Shown here one piece after another: positions 1 through 8,303 of a stretch of DNA of 64,000 nt. The stretch's first letter is position 1. Each line of letters begins with the position of its first letter. Made by a program: the position numbers and the translations under genes. The notes beneath the pieces are model-generated. The model worked only from the letters and a program-made list of their open reading frames with translations. It ran no database searches and was not told where the DNA came from. The DNA comes from Oncomelania hupensis (Eukaryota; Mollusca; Gastropoda; Littorinimorpha; Pomatiopsidae): positions 1 to 64,000 of the forward strand of contig JBAHVR010000273.1 in NCBI GenBank assembly GCA_036898135.1, read 5' to 3'.

Positions 1-953
1 CTGGACACTTCTTGCTGGCGTAACTGACCGAAATAGTTTCCCTTCGTGTTCTTGCATCAGTATGGCGCCGATGCCTTCGTCCGCTGCGTCTGTTCTTAAG
101 ACGAATTCCTTGGAAGTGTCGGGCAGTCGTAGCACCGGATCCTTCGAAAGGAGGTCGCGCACAGTCTGGTATGCCTTCTCTTGGGACGGTCCCCACTGCA
201 CTTGGTTTGGACAGCCTTTCCGCACCAGGTCCGACAAAGGTGCTGTGATGGCTGAGTAGTTCGGTACGAACTCCCTATAATACCCAGCCAATCCCAGGAA
301 AGATCGCACTTGCTTCTTTGTTTGGGGACGTGGAGCGTTCAGAATCTTGGTGACGTTTTCCAGCAGAAGCCCCTTTTGTCCTTCTTTCAGCGAATGGCCG
401 ATAAAGTCGACGTTGTCAGTCCCCAGAATGCACTTACTGGGTCTCACGGTCAGGTTAGCTTCTGTTAGACGGTGAAACAGCTCCCTCAAGGTCTGCAGAT
501 GCTCTTCCCAGTGTGGTGTGGACTAGCAGGTCGTCCCAGTAACACACGACATTGTCCATCCCTTTGAGCATCTTCTTCATTGTCCATCCCTTTGAGCTCC
601 GCTGTTGACCATGCCAAAGGGCATCCTTAGGCACTCGTACGTCCCATCAGGAGTTATAAAAGCAGTCTTTGGTATGTCCTGTTGACGCACGGGGACTTGC
701 CAATAACCCTTGCTGAGGTCAATCTTTGAGAAGATTTTACTCCCCGATAGTTGGCGGAAGAGGTCTGCTGCAGTAGGCATCGGCTCAGGGTCGAAGACGG
801 TGATCTTATTAACCTTCCTGTAGTCGATGCATACTCTGTTGCTCCCGTCCTTCTTCTTCACGACCACGACAGGGGACGCGTATGGGGAACTGGACTCCCT
901 AATGATGCCCATCTTCAGCATCTCATCGATATATTTCTTCAAAAATGTGGGGA
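1..953 (-). pseudogene. Gmr1-like Ty3/gypsy pol, 3' half: reverse transcriptase and start of RNase H
   Basis: Read on the minus strand, this is a Ty3/gypsy reverse transcriptase. It shows ASPVVVVKKKDGSNRVCIDYR, the KIDLSKGYWQ block near 730-700, the LRMPFGM block near 640-610 and the catalytic YWDD near 520-545. Nearer the window edge lies the start of RNase H (DPVLRLPD, then RTDAAD near 130-80). The frame breaks at about 550-597, where the bases TTGTCCATCCCTTTGAGC occur twice, about 27 bases apart, so an imperfect duplication disrupts the region around YWDD. The 5' side stops at an A28 tract at about 953. I infer it is the other half of the gag-protease-integrase block at 26909-30082, separated by the Polinton insertion. 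The left end runs out of the window. Confidence 0.85.
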
Positions 954-1110
954 AAAAAAAAAAAAAAAAAAAAAAAAAAACAACACACAAAAACAAAAAA
1001 TTTGGAGGTTTTGTATAATAACGTTTTTCGTGTTTGATAGAACATTATTTGAATGTGTAATTCCTGTGCGAAATTTCTAACTCATTATTAGCTGAACTAT
1101 GGGGAAACTC
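954..1110. other. A28 tract and about 130 bp of unassigned sequence
   Basis: A homopolymer of about 28 A (with a few flanking A-rich bases) is followed by AT-rich sequence with no open frame. It lies between the RT fragment and the Polinton target-site duplication. Read on the minus strand, the first two codons after the duplication still fit the gypsy pre-RT linker. The rest does not look like gypsy. About 30-40 codons expected between linker and RT are absent, so this stretch probably marks a local deletion or replacement. Confidence 0.4.
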
Positions 1111-1115
1111 GCCCA
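1111..1115. repeat. Target-site duplication of the Polinton, left copy (GCCCA)
   Basis: GCCCA here is repeated immediately after the right end of the element at 26904-26908. Polintons make 5-6 bp duplications, so the size fits. On the minus strand the codons on the two sides belong to one gypsy frame once the element and one copy of GCCCA are discounted, which supports this boundary independently. Confidence 0.75.
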
Positions 1116-1287
1116 AGAGATAGCAATAATGGGCTCTGAGCGCCAAAGCTCATAGAGTTACTAAAGGAGGCCTTTTATTGCAATTTATGGCTGTTTTATG
1201 AGCTTTTTAAAAAGCGCTCCAAAGCACTCTGGGAATCCGCAATTTGCTAAATATAATACATATTCGTATATCTTGCGTCTTTGGTTA
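1116..1287 (+). repeat. Polinton left terminal inverted repeat
   Basis: It begins AGAGATAGCAATAATGGG and aligns, with indels, to the reverse complement of 26753-26903. Shared blocks include TTTATTGCAATTTATGGCTG (TTTATTACAATATAAGGCTG on the right), ACTCTG..AATCC..ATTTGCTAA and TTGCGTCTTT. Similarity fades after about 1287. The start AG is typical for Polinton termini. Confidence 0.75.
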
Positions 1288-1331
1288 AAACAAAAAAAAT
1301 TACAACCCTTCTACATTATGGTTGTATAACA

Positions 1332-1568
1332 TTACACATTAATATCTGCTGGAATGATCTTTTGTTTAACAAGATAGTCCCGAGTAAATAACGATAATGA
1401 AAAGATACCAACCAGTTTACCAGCATCTGAAAGATCCATTTTTCCTAATTCAATAGGTTTCATTTTTAAAAGAGATTTTGCAATCATAGCATAAGCTGTA
1501 TTTAAGCCCACTAAGACAACACTATGGTATCCAAGATTAACAATTGTTTGTTCATATGGTACACTCAT
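1332..1568 (-). CDS. Small hydrophobic Polinton protein (78 aa)
   Basis: This 78-residue protein has two hydrophobic stretches, roughly residues 10-35 and 48-62, so it is probably membrane-associated. Its ATG is preceded directly by TATATATAAAAA, the start-site motif shared by most genes of the element. It is the leftmost gene, on the same strand as the next two (148 and 175 aa). I do not recognise a named family. Polintons commonly carry small membrane proteins thought to take part in particle assembly or membrane interaction, but that role is inference here. Confidence 0.6.
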   Translation of the reverse strand: MSVPYEQTIVNLGYHSVVLVGLNTAYAMIAKSLLKMKPIELGKMDLSDAGKLVGIFSLSLFTRDYLVKQKIIPADINV

Positions 1569-1603
1569 TTTTTATATATAATAAAAAAAATAATAATAAA
1601 TTA

Positions 1604-2050
1604 TTACTGCATTGAAAACACATCTAATGATGGCTTCAATGATGGAGATAATTCAATTTCTTTTTCTACAAGTGGTTTTGGGGGTTTCTGTTTATTTTTT
1701 CCTTGGCGGTATTTATATATTATGTACCCACTTGCACCCACTACACCGGCTATACATAAATAATATATGTTATTTGAAGATTGTACTGGTTGTATTGGTT
1801 GTATTGGTTCTTCTTTATTTGTTGTTAATGTTTGTTGCATTATTGTTTCTTCTTTTGGTGATTCCTTTTTTCCTAATATGTTTGCTTTTGTTTGTCTGTT
1901 CCATCTATGTAACTTGTTAAATTCTGCTAACTTCTTTCCAGCTGCAATTCTTCCTGGGCTCTTTTGTTTAGTGACTGTCACTGGGTTCTGTTGATTCTCT
2001 GAATTCTTCACCTCCATCTCCTTCTCCATCTCCGGATTGGAAGAGTCCAT
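1604..2050 (-). CDS. Polinton membrane protein with basic motif (148 aa)
   Basis: The N-terminal half is polar. It holds the basic helix SPGRIAAGKKLAEFNKLHRW (residues 31-50), then a proline/glutamine-rich linker and one transmembrane segment at about residues 95-113, followed by a lysine-rich tail. The predicted topology is a single-pass protein. The ATG is preceded by TGCTATTAAAA. Its first 83 bases overlap the end of the 175-aa gene on the same strand, so the two are probably expressed together or from closely spaced promoters. From memory, a similar basic motif recurs in cnidarian relatives of this element. Function unknown. Confidence 0.6.
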   Translation of the reverse strand: MDSSNPEMEKEMEVKNSENQQNPVTVTKQKSPGRIAAGKKLAEFNKLHRWNRQTKANILGKKESPKEETIMQQTLTTNKEEPIQPIQPVQSSNNIYYLCIAGVVGASGYIIYKYRQGKNKQKPPKPLVEKEIELSPSLKPSLDVFSMQ

Positions 2051-2495
2051 TTTTAATAGCAGAGAAATTTATGTGTTGAAAAGTAATTAGCCCGGCTGAA
2101 AATGGGGTCAACAAGCTTCCAAACTTATAATACAAATTTCTTGATGCCTCACTAATCCCATTAACAATAACTGGATCTTTAATCAAATCATCAAATAAAT
2201 CATTCTCACAATCTAAAGTAACAAAGGTCGACACAGCTTTGGTATATAACTTCACAATCGAACGCCCTAAACTTTTAACCATTAAAGCGCCGAGAACTTT
2301 ATCATATTTATTATGTAATATAATGATGTCTTCTGGCCTCAGTCTTTGCACTTGTTCAGTAGTTAAGTCAACACCGAGATAATACTTTGACTTTCCGGAA
2401 GCTACTAATGCAACCAGCCTGTCTCTTTTCTCATTGTCAACACCTGTAACTGTAACATTAATAGCTTCTTGCATTAACAAGTCATCACAATTCAT
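1968..2495 (-). CDS. Uncharacterised Polinton protein (175 aa)
   Basis: The protein appears soluble, with alternating hydrophobic and charged segments and an acidic glycine/glutamate tail (GDGEGDGGEEF). It has no transmembrane segment and no motif I recognise. It diverges from the 141-aa gene across a 37-bp AT-rich gap that must hold both promoters. The start ATG follows TTTGCATTTAAA. It overlaps the downstream 148-aa gene by 83 bases. The frame is open throughout. Confidence 0.6.
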   Translation of the reverse strand: MNCDDLLMQEAINVTVTGVDNEKRDRLVALVASGKSKYYLGVDLTTEQVQRLRPEDIIILHNKYDKVLGALMVKSLGRSIVKLYTKAVSTFVTLDCENDLFDDLIKDPVIVNGISEASRNLYYKFGSLLTPFSAGLITFQHINFSAIKNGLFQSGDGEGDGGEEFRESTEPSDSH

Positions 2496-2532
2496 TTTAA
2501 ATGCAAATAAAATAAAAAAAATACATTAAAAA

Positions 2533-2958
2533 ATGGCTGGTGCTGCAATGGTGCTTGGTTCTGCTGCTGTAAATGCCTTAGCCTTTTCAGGATCAAATTA
2601 TTTGTTTTCAAAACTGGACAGTAAAGAAGAATCAAAACGGCATAACTTAGCAATGGAAAAATTACAACAAGATCAGGCCGAATACGAGAAAAACAGACTA
2701 ATGCAGCTTGATTTTGTTAATACAAGATTGAAAGAAGAAGGTCATGCTGATAAAACATTCGAAGACGTTGATGAAGCTTTGCACCAATATTATTTATTAA
2801 CTGGCACGACACTACCTTCATTAAAGCAACCAGTGTTATCCGATTACTACACACCTAACATTGCACCTACAATGTCAGAGACCGGAGAATTAATTTTAAT
2901 TGTGTTTGGAATAACAGTAGTTTATTACCTCGTTAAACAAAAATATAAATCTAAATAA
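2533..2958 (+). CDS. Conserved Polinton membrane protein, SGSNYLF family (141 aa)
   Basis: The N-terminus is hydrophobic and small-residue rich (MAGAAMVLGSAAVNALAFSG, then SNYLF). A charged, probably coiled-coil region follows at about residues 30-85 (KRHNLAMEKLQQDQAEYEKN, then ..LDFVN). The SDYYTP motif is near 105 and the C-terminal transmembrane segment at about 118-135 ends in a lysine-rich tail. I recall similar proteins beside the same capsid-like gene in cnidarian genomes, so this looks like a lineage-specific virion or membrane component; that is memory, not a search. ATG follows ACATTAAAAA. The integrase start lies four bases beyond its stop. Confidence 0.65.
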   Translation: MAGAAMVLGSAAVNALAFSGSNYLFSKLDSKEESKRHNLAMEKLQQDQAEYEKNRLMQLDFVNTRLKEEGHADKTFEDVDEALHQYYLLTGTTLPSLKQPVLSDYYTPNIAPTMSETGELILIVFGITVVYYLVKQKYKSK

Positions 2959-2961
2959 AAT

Positions 2962-4348
2962 ATGACTTCGCGTTTGTCTAGATGATATTATTCTCAATCC
3001 GGATATTGGAAAGGGATGACGGCAGTTAATAAACTAGTAGAATGGGGTGGCCTCGTGGCGCAGTGGATAGTCGCCGGTTTCCTATGCCGAAGGTCGCGGG
3101 TTCGATTCCCGCAAGGGGCGAACGTATGTGACTTAGGTACGAGACTATTGAGGTCACCGAGGGTTTTCTCCGGGCACTCCGGTTTCCTCCCTCCCTTCAA
3201 AATAATATTGGATGCAGTCAAATTAATCTATAAAAATACAAAACTATTTAACTTTCAGTTTCCTAATAGCGATCTCACTGCCTTTACACCACGTGTATGC
3301 CTTGTATACTGTTGTCCTTGTTGTGTGTCTGTAATATATTTGTTGCACGTGAGCGTGTATGTTGGTACAGGTCGCCGCGCTTTGAGTTTGAAATCATTCG
3401 AAGTAAAGCGCGTATTAGCATCCGGTATTATTATTATTATTATTATTATTAGAAAAGACTGGCTTGTCAGCAAACGTAGTTAAACAATGGTTATCGAAGC
3501 AAGCTGTATGGCAAATCTATCTCCCACCCCCGAAGAAAATAATAAGACCAAAATTTGAAAACTCCAGACCAAATGACACACACCAAATAGATTTGTTATA
3601 TCTTCCCCATGACAAAATATATAGAAAGAAATACAGGTATGCCCTTACTGTTATTGATATAGCTACCCGGTTTAAGGATGCTCATGCTCTTAGGACTAAA
3701 AATTCAGCTGAGGTCGCTCAAGCCTTAAATGCGATTTATTCAAGAGGGCCTCTAAGGTTCCCTAGACTTATTCAATGCGATGAAGGGTCTGAATTCAAAG
3801 GAGCTGTTAACCAGCTTTTGTTAAAACATAATGTAACTGTTAGAAGAGGAGTTGTTGGATTGCACAGATCACAGGGTATTGTAGAAAACTTTAATCGGCA
3901 ACTGGCAGAAAGATTATTCACTTATCAGTATTCAAAGGAACTCTTTACTGAAACCACTAATACAGAATGGGTTGTTAGGCTGCCTCGAGTTTTAAGGGAA
4001 ATGAATTCAGAACCAGCCAGAGTTACAGGATTAAAACCAGTTGAGGCTATTAAAAAGAAACAGATTGTTGTTACTGTTTCAAAGCCTGGTCAGCCAGATC
4101 TAACTTTGATGAACAAAACTGTTAGATACCTTTATCAGCCTGGAGAAGTTGCTAATGACACTAGAAGACGAACTACAGACCCAATTTGGTCATTAAGCGT
4201 TTATGAAGTTGACAGAGCATTATCTACTGATCCGCCCGTATATTATTTAAGACCGAGAAGCGATCGTAGAACACCACAAAGAAACTTTGTAAAAGAAGAA
4301 CTTCAGATTGTTCCACCAGACACAGAACCATTAAGATTTCCTAATTAA
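2962..4348 (+). pseudogene. Polinton integrase (rve, DDE), broken by a SINE and a nonsense codon
   Basis: The retroviral-type integrase core lies at about 3560-3960. The acidic triad is visible: HQIDLL, QCDEGSEF, and QGIVENFNR 34 residues on. The C-terminal part (about 4090-4345) has the beta-rich PIWSLSVYEV and VYYLRPR blocks of the Polinton integrase tail. The start ATG at 2962 follows AAATAAAAT. Codon 8 is TGA (2983-2985). A SINE (3043-3449) with TAGAA duplications sits about 28 codons in, and its length plus duplication shifts the frame by one. The DDE domain itself is open from 3464, but the amino-terminal part is cut off. The last 60 bases recur at 4874-4933. Confidence 0.85.
3043..3449 (+). 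mobile_element. tRNA-derived SINE, family 1, full-length copy
   Basis: The head resembles a tRNA, with an A box around TGGCGCAGTGGAT (3056-3068) and a B box GGTTCGATTCC (3099-3109). A conserved body follows, then the segment GGTACAGGTCGCCGCGCTTT, and the tail is (ATT)n. TAGAA flanks both sides (3038-3042 and 3450-3454). Headless relatives occur at 32785-33510, 33560-33742 and 46010-46190. The insertion interrupts the Polinton integrase gene. Confidence 0.85.
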
Positions 4349-4368
4349 GAAAATAAAAAAGACTAAAA

Positions 4369-4797
4369 ATGACGGACACAGAAAGGTTCTGTAAGGATTT
4401 AGAAATGCTTTTTGATTCTCCCCACTTTCATATGTTAGAAGATGAACGCTGGAAAATCTTTTTTGAATGCAGACTATATGATCCAGATATTTCTAATGAT
4501 TTTTCTTACCCCTTCACTGGACAATATGAAATAAATGAAGATTACAAAGTTAAATGCAAAAGTGACTTCTCAATAGTCTTTCATAAACTTACAAAAGAAG
4601 AATACAACAAAAGTGACTTGTACCCAAAATCATATTACTTTAAATATTTTTGGTTACATTTTATTAAACAAGTTCGCAAACTAAATCCTCATGTAGTCAA
4701 ACAAACTGTTTGTGATTGTGGACCCGACTGCGAATGTGATCATGACTGTGAGCATGATTGTTATTGTCTTTGCAAATGTGATGGCTTTTCATATTAA
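4369..4797 (+). CDS. Cysteine-rich-tailed Polinton protein (142 aa)
   Basis: The first about 110 residues are charged and aromatic-rich with no motif I know. The last 30 residues are packed with cysteine and histidine (CDCGPDCECDHDCEHDCYC), suggesting metal binding. ATG follows AAAGACTAAAA. The gene lies just downstream of the integrase and is bracketed by two near-identical 60-bp copies of the integrase 3' end (4279-4338 and 4874-4933). It may therefore have arrived, or been duplicated in place, through recombination at that sequence. Function unknown. Confidence 0.55.
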   Translation: MTDTERFCKDLEMLFDSPHFHMLEDERWKIFFECRLYDPDISNDFSYPFTGQYEINEDYKVKCKSDFSIVFHKLTKEEYNKSDLYPKSYYFKYFWLHFIKQVRKLNPHVVKQTVCDCGPDCECDHDCEHDCYCLCKCDGFSY

Positions 4798-4873
4798 AGT
4801 TAGGGTTAGTTTTTTTTTAATTCAATTTATTCAGTTTAAAGTTGTTTTAAAATACTATTTAAAGTTTTGTTAT

Positions 4874-4933
4874 AAGAAACTTTGTAAAAGAAGAACTTCA
4901 GATTGTTCCACCAGACACAGAGCCATTAAGATA
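4874..4933 (+). repeat. Detached second copy of the integrase 3' end (60 bp)
   Basis: These 60 bases match 4279-4338, the last integrase codons before its stop, with a single A/G difference. No integrase sequence precedes this copy, and the sequences diverge right after CATTAAGAT. The pair forms a direct repeat flanking the 142-aa gene. Confidence 0.9.
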
Positions 4934-5071
4934 AATGAACTATAATCATCACCACTATTACTTACCTTCAACCTTTTTTTTTGACTTAGTGACTTACATC
5001 TAACTTAATTAAGTCGACTTTTAAAAAAACTTATAACTTACAATAATTAAATTATAAAAGAACTTACTTAC

Positions 5072-5683
5072 TTACATAAGTATTTTATAGTCAGTTGGTT
5101 GGTCAGTTTTTAATAATAATTTTAAGTGCTTGCCTTTTTTTAGCTGTTCTTTTAATTTAGTTCTTTCCTCTTTTGATTCAATTACGTCATTTTCTTTTAA
5201 ACAGTTATCAAAGCTGTCTCGATCTTTGCAATAAAACAGGCACACGAATTTTACTTGTTCTCTAAAATCCTTTAATATCGAATTAAATTTCTGCGTGATT
5301 AACCAGACACTAATTTTCACATGGCGTCCACTGAAAGCCAGCTTGCTCAATATGTTCCGTTTTAATACAATATCTTTTTCTGCACTGCAATCATCGATTA
5401 AGAATAACGTATTACCCTCATTCTCAAACAGGTTATAAAAATACGTTAAATACTCATTGAGCTTGCCATTGGTATTTACAACAAAGATATTTTCATCTGT
5501 CCAGACATACTTACGATCTAAGTAGGTTTTATTATATTGAATAGTTGGGCAAAAAATTATTATATAATCAAAGTGGCCTGCGTAATATTTTTCTAACAAA
5601 TCCAGAACAAAGACGGTCTTTCCACATGACGTCATGCCAACGATCATTCCACAATGAGGATCACGAGGTAACAAAGAGGTCAT
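5072..5683 (-). CDS. A32/FtsK-like DNA-packaging ATPase (203 aa)
   Basis: Walker A is GMTSCGKT at residues 16-23 and Walker B is LFLIDD at 93-98. The sequence around them (HFDYIIIFCPTIQYNKTY, FSGRHVKISVWLITQKF) is typical of the short FtsK/HerA-type packaging ATPases of Polintons, adintoviruses and related double-jelly-roll viruses. These hydrolyse ATP to load DNA into the capsid. At 203 residues it is compact but has the expected order. The gene lies 3 bp downstream of the putative capsid gene on the same strand. The start follows TATATTAAAAA. The frame is intact. Confidence 0.85.
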   Translation of the reverse strand: MTSLLPRDPHCGMIVGMTSCGKTVFVLDLLEKYYAGHFDYIIIFCPTIQYNKTYLDRKYVWTDENIFVVNTNGKLNEYLTYFYNLFENEGNTLFLIDDCSAEKDIVLKRNILSKLAFSGRHVKISVWLITQKFNSILKDFREQVKFVCLFYCKDRDSFDNCLKENDVIESKEERTKLKEQLKKGKHLKLLLKTDQPTDYKILM

Positions 5684-5686
5684 TTT

Positions 5687-6958
5687 TTAATATACTAAAT
5701 CTTTTAATCTTCCATTTTCAATGTTTAGCTGAGCATCCATAATTATATACATGTATACTGTAACTGATTCTGACCTAGCACTTGCTTCCCTATGCAATTC
5801 AATTGTTATACCATCTGTTCCGTTTTCAATTCTTCTTCCAGATCCATGAAGTTCGTTGGTGGGTATGGTTCGAAAGTCTAACCACAACGCAAACTTATTC
5901 ACAAGATAATCTTGCAGTCGCGTGTCATGCAAATGAAGATCTTTAGAAATCAAATCCACAGTGTCAGTCCGTAATCTACCTCCACCCAAGATTTTCCTAA
6001 TCTCATCAAACTGTTGAAATCCCATCATTCCATTAGCGAATAATTGATTAGGCTTACCTTCAATCACGACAGACACTTTTGAAATATTAGGATTGATAAA
6101 ATTCTCTCTGTCACGATTGTAATTAGATTCTTTCACAAACAACAACAGTACACCTTTAAAACTTCGAGCAGGTGAATTTATGTTGATGGTCCAGAGTGCA
6201 TCTAATAAATCTTTATTAAACTGTCTGTAGCGAACGATCCTATCATAATAAATTGCTAGTTTGTCATATTGGCCCCTGATCATCCTACTGAGTTCAGCGT
6301 GAGTGACCACTTCAAGCGTGATGTCTGTAATTGTATACCTAGCATCATTGTCAGAGCTAATTACTACTTGAGAATAATCATTGAAAATAATTTCGTAAGA
6401 AAGCCTGTCGTTAAATGAACCTTGATGAAATGGCAGATGACTGTGTAGCAGTTCAAAATCGAGTGGAAAATAAAACCTGTTTTTGTATACAGCAGCTAAT
6501 GCATTTTCACCTTTGTTAGAAGTGACAGCATCGCCAGCTTTGATTCGAAGTTTTGCCACATTGGCGGCTTGAATCCCCTGACCAACTAAATCTTCCCTTT
6601 CATATTTACTCAGCCACAGATCTGTGTAACAAAACAAAACACCGGCGTCATCGATACTTTGGATTTCTCGCCCATCAAGTTTAATAACCATTCTTTTAAT
6701 TATAGCTCTACCTAGATTGTTGACTATGGTTCTGTTAGGATCGTCGTCAGAATTCAGACTAATTTTAAATCCCAATTTAGGACTGCCTGGAACTATTACA
6801 TCATCAGGACCTAAATTTGGAAATCTTATGGTTAGTAGCTGATTAGGCTCTATGCTGCTTGGATTGTTTGTAATGATTATTGTGCTTTTCTCACCTTTGA
6901 TGCCTAAAGGCGTCCTCAATCGACGTGTAGGGTCTAACAAGTTTCCGTAGCTTTGCAT
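5687..6958 (-). CDS. Putative major capsid protein, double-jelly-roll type (423 aa)
   Basis: The protein is 423 residues, beta-rich and without transmembrane segments. The N-terminal half holds RFPNLGPDDVIVPGSPKLGF and NNLGRAIIKRMVIKLDGREI; the C-terminal half holds FALWLDFRTIPTNELHGSG. Its position directly upstream of the packaging ATPase is that of the major capsid gene in other Polintons. Length is somewhat below the 500-600 residues of better-known Polinton capsid proteins. I recall close relatives in cnidarian genomes annotated as hypothetical. The capsid role is inference from context and composition. It diverges from the 6992 gene over 33 bp, and ATG follows CACACTAAAA. The frame is intact. 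Confidence 0.65.
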   Translation of the reverse strand: MQSYGNLLDPTRRLRTPLGIKGEKSTIIITNNPSSIEPNQLLTIRFPNLGPDDVIVPGSPKLGFKISLNSDDDPNRTIVNNLGRAIIKRMVIKLDGREIQSIDDAGVLFCYTDLWLSKYEREDLVGQGIQAANVAKLRIKAGDAVTSNKGENALAAVYKNRFYFPLDFELLHSHLPFHQGSFNDRLSYEIIFNDYSQVVISSDNDARYTITDITLEVVTHAELSRMIRGQYDKLAIYYDRIVRYRQFNKDLLDALWTININSPARSFKGVLLLFVKESNYNRDRENFINPNISKVSVVIEGKPNQLFANGMMGFQQFDEIRKILGGGRLRTDTVDLISKDLHLHDTRLQDYLVNKFALWLDFRTIPTNELHGSGRRIENGTDGITIELHREASARSESVTVYMYIIMDAQLNIENGRLKDLVY

Positions 6959-6991
6959 TTTTAGTGTGATTAAAAAAAATTATATTTAAAA

Positions 6992-8303
6992 ATGGCAACA
7001 GGTGGTGAAGCTCTTGATGAAGTGTTTAAACCAAATGAGCCTAATGAAGACCTCGACGTTGACACAACCAGCAGACTTCTTTCTATGGTAGGAGACGACA
7101 TGAGCCAAACAAGGCTAAGTATAGGAGAAGAATTACGTCAAGTAACTGAAACCCAAAAAGCCAGAAAAATCAATAAATTTTACAATTACATCGGGCGCGT
7201 GTTACCTGATTATGTTAGTCCCAGCGACTTCGAACTAGACAAAAATAATCACTTGTTTATAAACACTATTGTATCCGGTAAAAAAGTGAGAGTACAGTTA
7301 ACTATGTTAAAGAATCATGATAAATTTTATGCGTGGTCTACTTTGAAAACTAAACTCCCAGTGACTGTAATACGATCATTAGGGCTTTCCGATAATAGAG
7401 TGCCAGCGTTGCATCGCCAAGCAGTAGCTTCACTTCAACGAATAGATGCATCGTTACCAAATTCAGAAATAGAACTACAAGACTTAACTGACTTAACTAG
7501 TTCTGCATTAAAAGTCAATACAGAATTAACAACCTTAAAAACCTTGCAAACAAATGAGGACACCAATATTGATCAGGTTATGGAAACTATCAATGACACG
7601 CCATTATTGCCACTGCGTGAACTTCAAGGCTTAGATAAAGCTTTACAATCTGTGAGAGGGGAGACAATGATGAATTTGGCCAAGCTCGGTGAGCTCGACA
7701 AACATATAGAAAAACAAAAAAAATAAACTAGCAGAAGCTGATGACGCGAACTTAAGCATTGAGGTAAAACAGATGATTCAAAAGAGGCTCACCGACCTTT
7801 ACACAGAACGCGCTGCAAGGCTAGAAGCCTTATCCATAAACAGAGAAAAATTAATAACTAATTTCGCCAGAATAAAAGAAACGGTGCATAAAATTTTACA
7901 CGAAGACACTACACTTGCAGAAAGAATTCAAACACTGTTCAGAGAGCAAGGTGTTACAATATTTAGCATTCTTACAGCTGTTGGGATGACAATAAGCACA
8001 CTAGTCTTAGCACTGACTAGAACCGTAGGCATCAGTGCCGGTGGACCTGGCGGACCTGGAGGATCTGGTGGACCTGGTGGTAGTCCGGTTAAAGACTGGA
8101 TTAAAAAGACGTTACAAAGCATAGCTAACTTATTGAAACACTTAGGTGACAAACTTGTAGATGCACTTCCAGGAATATTAGGTTCTGTATTTTCATGGAT
8201 ATTTAATACTGCTTCTAAAGTTGTGGTTTGGGCATCTGAGCATCTGTGGTCTTTGTTTATAATAATATTACTCTGGCTACTTAAAATAGTAAATCCCAAT
8301 TAA
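6992..8303 (+). pseudogene. Coiled-coil and membrane Polinton protein, frame-broken at an A8 run
   Basis: One gene is split into two open segments, 6992-7726 and 7773-8303. The first ends just after A8 (7716-7723) with TAA. A one-base shift there keeps the coding sense open into the second part, so an indel in the homopolymer, or frameshifting, is likely. Together they give about 435 residues: a polar N-terminus, a helical charged middle, HEDTTLAERIQTLFREQGVT, a hydrophobic helix near 8000, a glycine/proline linker (GGPGGPGGSGGPGG at about 8040-8083) and hydrophobic C-terminal helices ending in LFIIILLWLLKIV. The central HEDTTLAERI block I recall from cnidarian relatives. Probably a structural, membrane-linked protein. 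It overlaps the convergent 414-aa gene by 27 bp. Confidence 0.65.

Noticed and set aside
1..1110. Independent gypsy copy unrelated to 26909-30082
   Set aside because: Orientation, the TSD match and the continuing linker frame fit one split element better; still not certain because about 30-40 codons are missing at the junction.
3055..3115. tRNA-like sequence with A and B boxes (also at 36085-36148, 41684-41760, 51166-51240)
   Set aside because: Each is the head of a longer repeated SINE body with a tail; none is isolated or has a clean cloverleaf acceptor, so they are not called as tRNA genes.
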